A DNA stretch of 64,000 nt from an uncultured Lachnospiraceae bacterium (GTDB lineage Bacteria; Bacillota; Clostridia; Lachnospirales; Lachnospiraceae). Numbering within the stretch: the first letter of the stretch is position 1; each line of letters opens with the position of its first letter. The notes beneath the pieces are model-generated. The model worked only from the letters and a program-made list of their open reading frames with translations. It had not been told where the DNA came from and made no database searches. Where the stretch lies: NCBI GenBank assembly GCA_902793685.1, contig CADBEN010000009.1, positions 1 to 64,000 on the forward strand, in the 5' to 3' direction. Shown piece after piece: positions 7,016 to 16,036 of this stretch. A program made the position numbers and the translations under genes.

Positions 7016-8740
7016 TTATGCGTTCTTCTTCGCAGCCTGTCTGGAGAAGGTCTGGAAGCCTTCGACGACAAGGATGACCGCAAGAACGACCATTGCGGAA
7101 GCGAAGACCAGCTGGAACATGTGGCCCCACATCGGGGTTGCACCCGGGTCAGCGCCGCCCATGATGGCGAGCTTCGCCTGGATGGTCTTGATCAGCTGGG
7201 TCAGAGTAGCAAGAAGCATGAAGCACATCGGGAAGAAGAACATCTTGTTGTTCTTGCCCGCGTCGCCCAGCCATGCGCAGACTGCCATCAGAGCAATACC
7301 TGCAAGCAGCTGGTTCGCAGCGCCGAACAGACCCCAGATAGCGCTCAGGCTCAGTCCGCCGAGGACGCAGCCCACGATGACCATGAACAGGGTGCCGACC
7401 AGCGGATGTGCGAGGACCTTGCGGAAGCCCTTGGCATCCTCATAGGTAGCCTCACCCTCGAACAGGAACAGCTCGCCGAACATGAAGCGGCTCAGACGGG
7501 TTCCGGTATCCAGAGAGGTCAGAGCGAAGACGGAAACTGCCAGGGTCAGCAGTGCGTAGATGGTAGCATAGGTCGGGGTGCCTTCCGCAGCGAACATGGT
7601 TCCGATACCGCCTGCGAATGCTGCGGACGGGGAACCGAACTCGCCTGCCGTGTACTTGTCAAAGACCATACCGACAGCGATCAGGGAGATGCATCCCAGT
7701 GCGGACTCGATCAGCATGGAGCCGTAGCCGATGGGCTGTGCATGTGCCTCGTTGTCCAGCTGCTTGGAAGAAGTACCGGTGGAGATCAGGGAGTGGAAGC
7801 CGGAGCATGCGCCGCAGGCAACCGTGATGAACAGGGTCGGGAACAGAGTTCCGATCTTCGCGTTGTTGACCATCGGAAGCTGGAAGGTAGCAGTGCCGGT
7901 GAATGCGGACAGCAGGATGCCGAAGACCGCAATGATCATCATAGCGTAAAGCAGGAAGCTGGACAGATAGTCACGCGGCTGCAGCATGATCCAGACCGGG
8001 ATCAGGGAAGCAACGGTGATGTAAGCGCCGATCAGGACGATCCATGCGGTTCTGCCCAGTGCAAGGCCGACGTTCATGCCGATCGCGACGATCGCGACGA
8101 TACCGACGATACCTGCAGCGGTAGCCGGGCCGGTCTTGACGCCGAACTTGTTGGTAGCGATACCATAGCAGATCGCCAGAAGGATGAACAGAACGGAGAT
8201 CATCGCCGTGGACTGGTTTCCGGTCGGGTTGGTGACGAAACCGGTAACGATGTTGCCTGCCTCATCCGGCTTGGTGAAGAAAGTACCGGCAACGACGTTG
8301 ACGAAGGAAGCGATGACCAGGATCAGGACGAGCAGTGCGAAGATGATGAACAGCTTCTGAGCTCTCTTGCCCATGGAATCCTTGATGATCTCACCGACAG
8401 ACTTTCCGCCATGCCTGACAGATGCGAACAGAGAACCGAAATCCTGAAGGCCGCCGAAGAAAATACCGCCGATGACGCACCACAGGAAAACCGGGAGCCA
8501 TCCGAATACGGATGCCTGGATCGGTCCGTTGATCGGGCCTGCACCTGCGATAGATGAGAAGTGATGTCCCATAAGGACCTGCGGGGGAGCCGCGACGTAG
8601 TCGACACCATCCTCCATGGTGTGTGCCGGGGTCTCACGGTTCGGATCGATTCCCCACTCTTTTGCCAGCCAGCTGCCGTAGGTAAAGTAACCGACAAGCA
8701 GAAGCGCAATCGCAGCAACGATGATTAATAATGCTGTCAT
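7016..8740 (-). CDS. cstA: CstA-family carbon starvation transporter (peptide/pyruvate)
   Basis: A 574-residue polytopic membrane protein. It begins with a transmembrane helix, then carries the CstA signature GHHFSSIAGAGPINGPIQ (about residues 59-76) and a long series of helices, ending in a charged FSRQAAKKNA tail. CstA homologues import peptides or pyruvate under carbon limitation. AGGAG lies just upstream of the ATG. It follows the unknown gene at 8769-9320 by 28 bases, so the two are likely cotranscribed, and a strong terminator lies downstream. No LytS/LytT-type two-component pair, common beside pyruvate transporters, is visible. Whether pyruvate or peptides are carried is undecided. Confidence 0.88.
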   Translation of the reverse strand: MTALLIIVAAIALLLVGYFTYGSWLAKEWGIDPNRETPAHTMEDGVDYVAAPPQVLMGHHFSSIAGAGPINGPIQASVFGWLPVFLWCVIGGIFFGGLQDFGSLFASVRHGGKSVGEIIKDSMGKRAQKLFIIFALLVLILVIASFVNVVAGTFFTKPDEAGNIVTGFVTNPTGNQSTAMISVLFILLAICYGIATNKFGVKTGPATAAGIVGIVAIVAIGMNVGLALGRTAWIVLIGAYITVASLIPVWIMLQPRDYLSSFLLYAMMIIAVFGILLSAFTGTATFQLPMVNNAKIGTLFPTLFITVACGACSGFHSLISTGTSSKQLDNEAHAQPIGYGSMLIESALGCISLIAVGMVFDKYTAGEFGSPSAAFAGGIGTMFAAEGTPTYATIYALLTLAVSVFALTSLDTGTRLSRFMFGELFLFEGEATYEDAKGFRKVLAHPLVGTLFMVIVGCVLGGLSLSAIWGLFGAANQLLAGIALMAVCAWLGDAGKNNKMFFFPMCFMLLATLTQLIKTIQAKLAIMGGADPGATPMWGHMFQLVFASAMVVLAVILVVEGFQTFSRQAAKKNA

Positions 8741-8768
8741 ATTACAATCTCCTTTTTCAAATAATTAG

Positions 8769-9320
8769 TTACAGGTGATATGTCTTGCTTAAGATCTCCT
8801 TCAGGTTCTCACCCATGCGGTTGTGAATGAGTTTCCCTTCCGAGAGGTCGTAAACAATCACGCGGTAATGACTCCAGCCCCGGAGTCCGAGGAAGCCGTA
8901 GCTCTGGTAATGCTTTGCCTTCCGCACCAGAGTCTCCGTCTCCGGATCCATGGCATCCGTCAGGATGATAAGAGTGACGTCGGAATTCCTGTGGTTCTTT
9001 TTCGGCTCGACTTTCTTTGTGCCAAGCTCCCAGGCCCGCGCGTCCAGCTCCGCAAAGCTCTGCGGATCCAGGTGCTCCGGAAGCGCCACATAGACGAATT
9101 CGTTGGAATCGTACTCCGTATACTTCGCAGCCTTGATGAGGAAATACTGCTCATCGTGCATACGGAATTCCGCTTCCGCCGCAAAGGGCTCCGCCGGGTC
9201 TTCCCGGTTGATCGTATAATATCCGGAATAAGCTTTGCAGAGTTCTTCAAGAGCTCCGATGAGCCGCTCTCTCCGCGTCAGTTCCACTGCTTCCGTCTTC
9301 TGCTTTCCCGTATCTTCCAT
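8769..9320 (-). CDS. Uncharacterised protein in operon with cstA
   Basis: A 183-residue soluble protein I do not recognise. It has no signal peptide or membrane helix. Its composition is mixed alpha/beta with many aromatic residues (KAYSGYYTI, DEQYFLIKAAKYTEYDSNEFVYV) and a predicted strand-rich end with VTLIILTD and YRVIVYDLSEGKLIHN. The ATG at 9320 was chosen over 9344 because AGGCGGAGG ends 5 bases before it. It is followed after 28 bases by cstA, suggesting a regulatory or accessory role in carbon-starvation uptake; that link is inferred only from position. Confidence 0.75.
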   Translation of the reverse strand: MEDTGKQKTEAVELTRRERLIGALEELCKAYSGYYTINREDPAEPFAAEAEFRMHDEQYFLIKAAKYTEYDSNEFVYVALPEHLDPQSFAELDARAWELGTKKVEPKKNHRNSDVTLIILTDAMDPETETLVRKAKHYQSYGFLGLRGWSHYRVIVYDLSEGKLIHNRMGENLKEILSKTYHL

Positions 9321-9388
9321 TACACCTCCGCCTTCGGCGGGCACACAGCTTTTTGCATCAACACTTTATATGGCTGAAATCGTACTAC

Positions 9389-9417
9389 AGTATACCACTG
9401 TGCAAATTAATCGGCAA
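9389..9417 (-). promoter_or_regulatory. Candidate promoter of the cstA operon
   Basis: On the minus strand TTGCCG (9412-9417) and TATACT (9389-9394) are 17 bases apart. A short reading frame on each strand in this interval has no supporting features. The leader before the ATG at 9320 would be about 60 bases. Confidence 0.4.
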
Positions 9418-9530
9418 TGCCAGTATTTATTGTTTTTTAAGATTTTTAAGGGTAAATTTAGTGCCTGTGCCCGGGAGTTCTGATTCCGGTCAGATTTTGA
9501 ACACGCAGAGCGGCTTCCCTGCTGTACCGC

Positions 9531-9558
9531 AAAAAAAGAAGCCGGAACCGGCTTCTTT
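9531..9558 (-). terminator. Rho-independent terminator after the DUF3592-like gene
   Basis: On the minus strand the stem AAGAAGCCGG/CCGGCTTCTT, loop TT, is followed by a run of seven T residues. It lies 14 bases past the stop at 9573. Confidence 0.85.
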
Positions 9559-9572
9559 TCATTGATCACTGT

Positions 9573-10388
9573 TTACAGGGCGACGGAAATGGTGCTGGCG
9601 GCAGCCAGAAGACCGATGGCCAGGAGAATGAGTCCGAGGACCAGGACGCCGGTTCTCTCTCTCCGTTCGGAAATAACTTTTGCGTCCGGATCATAATAAA
9701 GATCCATATGGCTTCCCACCTTGAAGGAATTCTCCTGGCTGGAGTTCACTGTGCACCGGCGGAGATTTTCCTTCCCGTCCAGTTTATAGCGGACCACCGG
9801 ATAATAGGTGAACTTGTCGCCTTTCACGATCTTTGTTCCGCGGGAGATCTGCCTCGCATAGACCTCTGCGATCTCCGCGTCCAGCCTGATCAGGTTCTTT
9901 TTCCGGATCGAGATCTGGTCAAAAATGATTGCCGCCCCCGCGCCCGCAAGGAGGACTGAGAGACAGATCATGGCGGGAACTTCCTTCCCCTGGTTCTGGA
10001 ACAGGGCCAGAAGGATCAGGAGCGCTCCTCCGATCATCATCTGCCAGGGCGTAAAGATGAATTCCGTTTCCTGTTCCGCGATCCTGTACTGATTCCCCAT
10101 CCGGTTGACGCGGATCTGCTGGCCGACAGAGTACTCCGTCGGGGTCTTCAGCGGCTGCTTTTCCATCTTCCCGGTCTTCGGGTTCATCACCTCCACCAGA
10201 AGATCATAATAATTGTAGATCTCCTGGCCGTTTTTGTTTTTCTTCACCACATGATGACAGCTCAGGACTGTCCCCTCGAAGGTCGTCCCGCCGCTGTGGA
10301 GGCCGACCCACTGACGGAACCGGCCTGAACCCACCAGAAAAATGATGATCCCGGGAATATAAAGTAAGAATCCGGAAAATGCGTCCAT
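9573..10388 (-). CDS. Membrane protein with two DUF3592-like domains
   Basis: A 271-residue membrane protein of unknown function. Hydrophobic segments lie near residues 5-20, 113-130, 135-155 and 245-268. Between them are two related extracytoplasmic or cytoplasmic modules, about 36-100 (FEGTVLSCHHVVKK...YSVGQQIRV) and 170-235 (LDAEIAEVYARQIS...FKVGSHMDLYYDP). Both have the DUF3592 pattern: a beta sandwich ending in a G-x-x-I/M-x-V/L strand. It starts 24 bases after the DeoR regulator, so it is probably the last gene of a HAD-DeoR-membrane protein operon ending at the terminator below it. Confidence 0.7.
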   Translation of the reverse strand: MDAFSGFLLYIPGIIIFLVGSGRFRQWVGLHSGGTTFEGTVLSCHHVVKKNKNGQEIYNYYDLLVEVMNPKTGKMEKQPLKTPTEYSVGQQIRVNRMGNQYRIAEQETEFIFTPWQMMIGGALLILLALFQNQGKEVPAMICLSVLLAGAGAAIIFDQISIRKKNLIRLDAEIAEVYARQISRGTKIVKGDKFTYYPVVRYKLDGKENLRRCTVNSSQENSFKVGSHMDLYYDPDAKVISERRERTGVLVLGLILLAIGLLAAASTISVAL

Positions 10389-10412
10389 GTTCTTCCCCCT
10401 GTTTTTGTATCC

Positions 10413-11192
10413 TTAACGGAGCGGGACCAGGATGACCTTCATCCCGCTCTTCTTCAGTTTCTCGATCATCGCGGCATTCGCCTTCTCGTCCGTGATAAAG
10501 ATGACCGGGCGCTCATAGATGCAGCTGCCGTAGGTGCTTTCAAATTCAGTTCTCCGGCTCAGTTTGGTATGATCCGCAAGGATATAGAGATCTCCGGAAG
10601 CTCTCCCGATCGCCGCCTCGTTGATGCCTATCTCCGTCGGAATATCGTAGCGGAACTCGCCGTCCTCATAGACCGCGGCGCAGCCGAGGAAGACCTTGTT
10701 CACAGTAATATTTAAGAGGTTCCGGACCACATATTCGCCGATCATGATGTTGTTCCGGACTTCTCCACCTGTGATATGGATCGTGACGTTCTCGGGGAAA
10801 GTCCGCCCCAGAGCCCATCCGTTGTTCGTATAGACCGTCACGTGTTTTCCGTCGACGTACTCCAGCATATCGAGGGCGGTCCTGCTTCCATTGATAAAGA
10901 TCACGTCTCCGTCCTCTACGAAGCGGGCCGCGTACTCTGAAAGCTTTGCCCTGCAGAAGGCAACGTCCCCGAAATCCGGATCTGTCCCCGCATTCTTCCC
11001 AAAGGGAACGGCCCCGCCGTGAGTCCGCTTCAGCTTTCTCTGGTCTTCCAGTGTCTGCAGATCCCGCCGGACCGTCATCAGGGAAATTCCGAACCCATGG
11101 GCGATTTCCTCTACACTGATCCCGCCCCGCTCCCGGACGAGGCTCAGGATCTGACTCTGCCGTTCTTCTACTGCTTTCCGATTGTTTTTCAT
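10413..11192 (-). CDS. DeoR-family transcriptional regulator
   Basis: A 259-residue regulator. Residues 5-57 form the DeoR winged helix, with recognition helix SLMTVRRDLQTLEDQRKLKRTHGGAV. The rest is the DeoR C-terminal sensor, related to sugar-phosphate isomerases, with YTNNGWALG and ILADHTKL motifs that bind phosphorylated sugars. It lies close to the ula locus, whose control region carries several GTTCG boxes like the half-sites of the DeoR-family regulator GlpR. I infer that it controls ula, but it is not in that operon and could serve the HAD and DUF3592-like neighbours instead. GGGGAAG precedes the ATG. Confidence 0.85.
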   Translation of the reverse strand: MKNNRKAVEERQSQILSLVRERGGISVEEIAHGFGISLMTVRRDLQTLEDQRKLKRTHGGAVPFGKNAGTDPDFGDVAFCRAKLSEYAARFVEDGDVIFINGSRTALDMLEYVDGKHVTVYTNNGWALGRTFPENVTIHITGGEVRNNIMIGEYVVRNLLNITVNKVFLGCAAVYEDGEFRYDIPTEIGINEAAIGRASGDLYILADHTKLSRRTEFESTYGSCIYERPVIFITDEKANAAMIEKLKKSGMKVILVPLR

Positions 11193-11244
11193 ACTTCCCC
11201 TGCGCGGACTTTTTCCCGCCCGCAGTCATTTCCCAGTTAAGTGA

Positions 11245-11964
11245 TCATTCCCGGATCAGCCGAAGGATCTCCGAGAGATCACGGATCATGTAAGCTCTTC
11301 CCTCCGTAACCTCCTTCGGGATAGGAGCTTCCGTTTTTCCGGCTTTTTCCCCCTCAGGGCAGTACCACGCGGCATGCATTCCCGCGTTCAGCGCCCCCAG
11401 CACGTCTTTCTTCCGGCTGTCTCCCACAAACAGGCATTCCTCCGGAAGGACTCCTGCCTTCTCCGCGCAGAGCGCGAACATTTCAGGCGCAGGCTTGTCT
11501 GCTCCCGCTTCCTCGCTGCTCACAAGGAAATCAAAGGCATCCAGGATTCCCAGCCGCTCCAGCTTCTGAAACTGGATCCGGGCCGTCATATCCGTGCCGG
11601 ACCCGATCCGGATCCCGGCCTTCTTCAGCGCCCGGACCGTCTCCTCTGCATGGGGCGAGGGCTCCATGGCGCTGATCAGAATATTCCAGTACAGTTCATT
11701 CATCCTCAGCACGTGGGGCGTCAGCGGCAGTCCGCGTTTTTCCAGGATCCGCTGGATCCGGATCAGCCGGTTGTGGAGCGCCGCAGCCTCTCCCAGCATG
11801 GCCCGCACGGCAGCGAACTCCCGGGAATATTCCTCCCGGAATTCATCTTCCGGGATCCCGAGTTCCTCCTTCGCGTACAGGAGCAGCTCCGGGAACGCCC
11901 TGGCATGGGCATTGTCATAACTGTAAAGCGTATTGTCGATGTCAAATATTACGGCTTTGATCAT
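11245..11964 (-). CDS. HAD-IA family hydrolase (YjjG-like)
   Basis: A 239-residue haloacid-dehalogenase phosphatase. Motif I is FDIDNTLYSYD (7-17), motif II lies near GSGTDMTARIQ, the lysine is in GADKPAPEMF, and motif IV is LFVGDSRKKDVLGALNAGM. The order and cap size fit pyrimidine-nucleotidase or sugar-phosphate phosphatases like YjjG. It ends 52 bases before the DeoR gene and may share a transcript with it. The ula terminator lies 35 bases upstream of its start, leaving little room for its own promoter. Confidence 0.85.
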   Translation of the reverse strand: MIKAVIFDIDNTLYSYDNAHARAFPELLLYAKEELGIPEDEFREEYSREFAAVRAMLGEAAALHNRLIRIQRILEKRGLPLTPHVLRMNELYWNILISAMEPSPHAEETVRALKKAGIRIGSGTDMTARIQFQKLERLGILDAFDFLVSSEEAGADKPAPEMFALCAEKAGVLPEECLFVGDSRKKDVLGALNAGMHAAWYCPEGEKAGKTEAPIPKEVTEGRAYMIRDLSEILRLIRE

Positions 11965-11998
11965 AAACAGTTCCGTTTCTTTTCTTTGATCAGGATAT

Positions 11999-12046
11999 AA
12001 AAAACGGGCCGGACCTGCATGCCGAAAACATGCAGGATCCGGCCCG
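11999..12046 (-). terminator. Rho-independent terminator of the ulaGCAB operon
   Basis: On the minus strand a long stem begins CGGGCCGGATCCTGCATG and closes with CATGCAGGTCCGGCCCG. It is followed by six T residues (A-run 11999-12004). It starts 28 bases past the IIB stop. Confidence 0.88.
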
Positions 12047-12073
12047 CCGTGGAATTTCCGTTCAGTTCCGGAC

Positions 12074-12382
12074 TCAGTCGAGCAGTCCCTTTTCCTTCAG
12101 AGCAGACTCGATCTCCGGAGCAGACATCACGTTGCGGAGCGGGATCAGAACCGTGCCGTCCTTCTCAACGCCGTCGAAGGTCTTGACAAAGGTACGTGCA
12201 CAGAAAACGACGTCATAGTTGCGGGCAGCGGTCTTGCCTTCGGAAACCGGGCAGTGACGCAGCTCAGCCGGCTTGATGTTGTACTTCTTCATGACCTTGT
12301 CGATGGCCTTCTCCATCATAAGGGAGGAACCGGCACCATTTGCGCAGCATGCAAGCAGCTTCTTGTTGTCAAGCTTAGCCAT
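12074..12382 (-). CDS. ulaB: PTS system IIB component, ascorbate/UlaB type
   Basis: A 102-residue cytosolic IIB protein that passes phosphate from IIA to the sugar during uptake. The phospho-accepting cysteine is in ACCANGAGSS near residue 12; this copy has two adjacent cysteines, of which the second aligns with the usual active site. The fold then follows the small alpha/beta IIB pattern. AGGAG lies upstream of the ATG. It is the last gene of the leftward operon. It stands 142 bases beyond the IIC gene, across an intercistronic hairpin and a GTTCG box, so it may be expressed at a different level from IIC. Confidence 0.87.
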   Translation of the reverse strand: MAKLDNKKLLACCANGAGSSLMMEKAIDKVMKKYNIKPAELRHCPVSEGKTAARNYDVVFCARTFVKTFDGVEKDGTVLIPLRNVMSAPEIESALKEKGLLD

Positions 12383-12450
12383 AATAATGATCTCCTTTCA
12401 GATCCAGCAGTTTTATGATTCTGAAACCTTCCAAATCATTTTATCACTTT

Positions 12451-12487
12451 CCCGCCATACCGGAAAGTAACTTCACGGCATGGCGGG
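12451..12487 (-). promoter_or_regulatory. Intercistronic hairpin between IIC and IIB genes
   Basis: CCCGCCATACCG (12451-12462) pairs with CGGCATGGCGGG (12476-12487) over 12 positions with one wobble and a 13-base loop. No T-run follows in either direction, so it is more likely an mRNA stabiliser or processing site than a terminator. Confidence 0.55.
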
Positions 12488-12511
12488 CCATTTTTATGAA
12501 TCTTTTACCTT

Positions 12512-12526
12512 TTATGTTCGTTTATT
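12512..12526 (+). promoter_or_regulatory. GTTCG box between ulaA and ulaB
   Basis: TTATGTTCGTTTATT abuts the ulaA stop codon and matches the boxes found in the ula divergent control region, in the same orientation. It may bind the same DeoR-type regulator. Confidence 0.45.
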
Positions 12527-14009
12527 ACTTTGCGTTCTTTGCAGCGACGTGCTCAACATACGCATCGTAATCCTCGGTGATCAGGAAGTAGCCTTCCGGA
12601 TCCATCTTGTACTCGATCTGCGGGATCGCCAGAAGGACAACGACGACGATCGCGACACCGATGTAGCCCATATAGTGCATCAGGACTGTGAAGAGCGGCC
12701 ACACAGTATCCCAGTCGAACATTCCGAGGTATCCGCCGTACTGTGCAAGGCCGACGAAACCTGCGATGAATGCAGCGCCGAAGACCTGGATCAGGCCGGA
12801 CAGGAACGGGATGATCAGGCAGGCCTTGATGCCGCCCTTTTCATTCGCAACGAGGCCGATGGTCGCATTGTCGAAGAAGACCGGAACGAATCCGCAGATG
12901 ATGATGACCGGGGAACCGACGACGATGAGGATGATGATCGCGATCAGCTGTCCGACAAGACCTGCCAGGAAGCCGAAGGTAACAGCGTTGGAATCACCGA
13001 AACCAAAACAGACTGCGCAGTCGACGCCCGGGATGGAGGACGGAAGAAGCTTGTCCGCGATACCCTGGAAGGAAGCGGTCAGCTCGGTGACGAAGGTACG
13101 GACGCCCAGCTGCAGGATCGCCAGGTAAACTGCGAAGTTCAGGGACTTGTCGAAGCACCACCACACGAAGTTGGTGGACTCGGTCAGGTTGCCAGCCTCA
13201 ACGAAGTAGGGCTTGCCGATGATCGCCATGATGACGCCGAAGAATGCGGTCATCAGGATCGCGGTACATACCATGTTCTCATTGAAGATGGAGAAGAAAC
13301 CGGGCATTTCCATCTCGCCGACCTTCTTGATCTCCTTGCCGTCCTTGGAGCCGAAGAACTTGCCGGCTGCCCAGTAGCCGAGACGGATACCGAACATCTG
13401 CTGATGGGCGATGGCGAAGCCTGCGCCCTCAGAGAGCTCCTGCATCGGCTTGACGGTCAGGTTGGAACCGACTGCCCAGTAAGCGCCGAGGATGACTGCC
13501 ATAACGACCAGCAGAGCAATGTTGTTCTCACGAAGCGCCGGCAGCGCGAACAGGATGAGCCAGTAAGCGGTCGCTGCCTGCTGCACCTGGACATGGCCGG
13601 TGGTGAACAGGGTGCGGCACTTGGTGATCTTGTTGAAGCGGACCAGCAGGATGTTGACGATGAAGGCGATGAGCAGGAGCTGCATTGCCATGGAGAAGCC
13701 CTTTCCGAAGGTCTCCTCGACGCCTGCGGTAACTGCGTTCTGACCGTAGTACGGGTCGATGACGCACGCGGTCAGGTTGAAGCGGTCCTTCAGGCCTGCC
13801 AGGATCGGACGGAAGTTGGAGGTCAGTCCGCCGGAACCTGCGTTCAGGATCAGCATACCGATGATGGCCTTAAGGGTTCCGGCCAGGGTGTCGTACCACT
13901 TCTTGCCCATCAGGCAGTAGCCCAGCAGGGTCAGGAAGCCGACCATGTACGGTGCTTTCTGAAGGATGTAGGTTGCGAAGAAATTCCATACAGCAAATAA
14001 CGGATTCAT
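12525..14009 (-). CDS. ulaA: PTS system IIC component, ascorbate/UlaA type
   Basis: A 494-residue membrane transporter with about ten to eleven helices, the sugar-conducting subunit of the ascorbate-type phosphotransferase system. The family segments FLTLLGYCLMGKKW, LNAGSGGLTSNFRP and TTGHVQVQQAATAYW are clearly present. GGGGGA precedes the ATG. It follows the IIA gene by 59 bases. Together with the UlaG lactonase and divergent UlaE and UlaF the operon is set for L-ascorbate or a closely related sugar acid. Confidence 0.92.
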   Translation of the reverse strand: MNPLFAVWNFFATYILQKAPYMVGFLTLLGYCLMGKKWYDTLAGTLKAIIGMLILNAGSGGLTSNFRPILAGLKDRFNLTACVIDPYYGQNAVTAGVEETFGKGFSMAMQLLLIAFIVNILLVRFNKITKCRTLFTTGHVQVQQAATAYWLILFALPALRENNIALLVVMAVILGAYWAVGSNLTVKPMQELSEGAGFAIAHQQMFGIRLGYWAAGKFFGSKDGKEIKKVGEMEMPGFFSIFNENMVCTAILMTAFFGVIMAIIGKPYFVEAGNLTESTNFVWWCFDKSLNFAVYLAILQLGVRTFVTELTASFQGIADKLLPSSIPGVDCAVCFGFGDSNAVTFGFLAGLVGQLIAIIILIVVGSPVIIICGFVPVFFDNATIGLVANEKGGIKACLIIPFLSGLIQVFGAAFIAGFVGLAQYGGYLGMFDWDTVWPLFTVLMHYMGYIGVAIVVVVLLAIPQIEYKMDPEGYFLITEDYDAYVEHVAAKNAK

Positions 14010-14068
14010 AATTTATCCCCCTAATGAAAATATCTGTCCGGCCGGGTCATTCCGGCCGATACATTCCT

Positions 14069-14554
14069 TTATTCGTCTTCCTCGCACGGGAAGTCCTGCT
14101 CTGCCTTGAGGATGTCCTCAGGCGTGTTGGCTGCCATCAGCGCGTCAAGGAGCTCTTCGTTCTGGAAGATGTTCATGAGCTGCATGATGTTGTCCATGTG
14201 CTCCTCCGGGCTCGCAGCCGCCAGAGTGAACAGAAGCTTCGCTTCCTTCTTCTCGCCGTCCTCATCCGTGCCGAAATCGATGACGTTCTTGCAGACCATG
14301 AAGCCGATGCCGGTCCGGTTGGCGCCGACTGCATTCTCCGTGGAATGCGGCATTGCGACGTAGTGGTCAAAAACCATGTAGGGGCCGTACTTTTCGATGC
14401 AGTCAACGATCTGCTTGTAATAGTCCGGCTCGACCGTGCCGTCGGCAACCAGAGAATCGGTGCTCAGCTTCACTGCTTCCTGCCAGGTCACCTGCTCCTC
14501 AAGGAATTTGTAATGCTTTCTGTTGACGATCTTCTGAAGTACTGTCTCAGCCAT
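14069..14554 (-). CDS. ulaC: PTS system IIA component, ascorbate/UlaC type
   Basis: A 161-residue IIA protein of the mannitol/fructose/ascorbate superfamily. It takes phosphate from HPr on the histidine in VAMPHSTENAVG (about residue 71) and passes it to IIB. The C-terminus ends in an acidic EQDFPCEEDE tail. AGGAG lies upstream of the ATG. It sits between ulaG and ulaA, 33 and 59 bases away, in one operon. Confidence 0.9.
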   Translation of the reverse strand: MAETVLQKIVNRKHYKFLEEQVTWQEAVKLSTDSLVADGTVEPDYYKQIVDCIEKYGPYMVFDHYVAMPHSTENAVGANRTGIGFMVCKNVIDFGTDEDGEKKEAKLLFTLAAASPEEHMDNIMQLMNIFQNEELLDALMAANTPEDILKAEQDFPCEEDE

Positions 14555-14587
14555 GTTGTCTTTCTCCTTTTCTCTCTTCCGCCGGGA

Positions 14588-15691
14588 TCACAGGCAGGAG
14601 CGGAACGGGATGTTCTGCGGATGCTCGAAGCAGTCCTCGAAGCCTCTTCTGTGGTGATAGTAGATCTTATCCTTATCCTGCGGATAAGTGTACTTGCCGC
14701 CGACCTGCCAGAAGAACGGATGGAACTTGTACTCGTTTCTGTCCTTCTTGAAATCGTAGAGAAGCTTGATCTCCTCGCAGTCCGCCTGGAAGTTGGTCCA
14801 CACATCCCAGTGGATCGGGATGACGACCTTGCACTGCAGGTTCTCAGCCATGCGGAGGACATCGATGGAGGTCATCTTGTCCTGCATGCCGATGGGGTTC
14901 TCGCCGAAGGAACCGAAGGCGACGTCGATGTCGTAGTCCTTGCCGTGCTTCGCGAAGTAGATGGAGAAGTGGGAATCGCCGGAATGGTAGATGTTGCCGC
15001 CCTCGGTCTTGATCAGATAGTTGACTGCCTTGTCGTCCATATCGGTGGGGCACTTGCCGGTCAGCTCTTCTCTGTCCTCGCCGGTGGAATCGGTGGTGAC
15101 GATGCAGGTGCGGTCAAAGCTGTCGAGGCAGACGATCTCGAGATCCTTGATCTTGATGACATCGCCCGGCTTGACGATCTTGCAGCGCTCTGCCGGAACG
15201 CCCCACTTGATCCAGGTCTCAACAGACTTCAGCGGTCCGATGAAGGGAACCGGGATCACGTTGCCCTTGTCATCGGTGGTGGTCATGCCGCTCTGGAGGA
15301 CATGAGCTGCCCACTCTGCGGACATATGGTCCTGATGATAATGGGTCGCAAGGACTGCGTCGACCTTCTTGAATGCGAAAGGATCGATCACGAAGGGCAC
15401 GTTGCGCAGGTTCGGCTGCATCAGGCGGCCGCCGCACATGTTGGCCATCTGATGACCCGGCTTCATCTTGCCGTCGCCGTGGGTCCGCTTGCCGTTTCCG
15501 CACCAAAGGTCGATGGTGATGTTGGTATCGGAAGGAGTCTTCATCCAGATTCCGGTGCATCCAAGCCACCACATTGCGACGTTGCCCGGCTTGACGACTT
15601 CATTCTCGATATCCTCGACCAGCCAGGTACCCCATTCCGGGAAAGTGCTCATGATCCATTTTTCTCTGGTCATTTCGGAAACCTTACTCAT
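14588..15691 (-). CDS. ulaG: L-ascorbate-6-phosphate lactonase
   Basis: A 367-residue metallo-beta-lactamase-fold enzyme that opens the lactone ring of the phosphorylated ascorbate delivered by the PTS. The metal site is seen in [13 protein letters not shown] (about residues 112-124), with further ligands in YHSGDSHFS and a histidine in VIPIHWDVW. Length and the C-terminal [15 protein letters not shown] match UlaG. GAGGAGG lies before the ATG. It is the first gene of the leftward operon behind a near-consensus promoter. Confidence 0.93.
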   Translation of the reverse strand: MSKVSEMTREKWIMSTFPEWGTWLVEDIENEVVKPGNVAMWWLGCTGIWMKTPSDTNITIDLWCGNGKRTHGDGKMKPGHQMANMCGGRLMQPNLRNVPFVIDPFAFKKVDAVLATHYHQDHMSAEWAAHVLQSGMTTTDDKGNVIPVPFIGPLKSVETWIKWGVPAERCKIVKPGDVIKIKDLEIVCLDSFDRTCIVTTDSTGEDREELTGKCPTDMDDKAVNYLIKTEGGNIYHSGDSHFSIYFAKHGKDYDIDVAFGSFGENPIGMQDKMTSIDVLRMAENLQCKVVIPIHWDVWTNFQADCEEIKLLYDFKKDRNEYKFHPFFWQVGGKYTYPQDKDKIYYHHRRGFEDCFEHPQNIPFRSCL

Positions 15692-15767
15692 ATTTTCCTC
15701 CTCGTCTTAATTATAGATAAGCGCGTTTACAGTTTCAAAAGTCCCCGTTCTGCTGTGTTCCGTTTTG

Positions 15768-15796
15768 ATTATATGTGATAGTTTCTTGAATTTCAA
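15768..15796 (-). promoter_or_regulatory. Promoter of the ulaGCAB operon
   Basis: Minus-strand TTGAAA (15791-15796) and TATAAT (15768-15773) are 17 bases apart. The start point would be near 15761, about 70 bases before the ulaG ATG. Confidence 0.7.
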
Positions 15797-15803
15797 CTTA
15801 AAA

Positions 15804-15827
15804 TTGTTCGTTAATATGTTCGTTTTT
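15804..15827 (+). promoter_or_regulatory. Tandem GTTCG boxes upstream of the ulaG promoter
   Basis: TTGTTCGTTA and TATGTTCGTTTTT form two direct repeats 12 bases apart, ending 8 bases from the ulaG -35 box. Another identical core, TTATGTTCGTTTTTG, is at 15941-15955. The octamer TATGTTCG matches the half-site known for GlpR of the DeoR family. Confidence 0.5.
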
Positions 15828-16036
15828 CGCGTTCTAATTACACATTTGTGCATTTCTTCCAATATATTATTATACGTTTTACACTTGATTTTGCTTGATT
15901 TTCACTTGTCTTTCCCCGCGGCCTTGTTTTAATATCCGTTTTATGTTCGTTTTTGTTGGCTATTTTTCACAAAATTTTTTTCATCCCGCTTTCCGGACTT
16001 TTGTAAAAACTGTCGTCTTTAATTTCCCGTTCACCC

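Noticed and set aside
7121..8557. 478-codon plus-strand frame opposite cstA
   Set aside because: Extremely rich in Asp, Gln and Gly without structure; it mirrors the membrane-protein codons of cstA.
9366..9569. 67-codon frame on the minus strand between cstA's partner and the DUF3592-like gene
   Set aside because: It has no ribosome site and overlaps both a terminator and the candidate cstA promoter.
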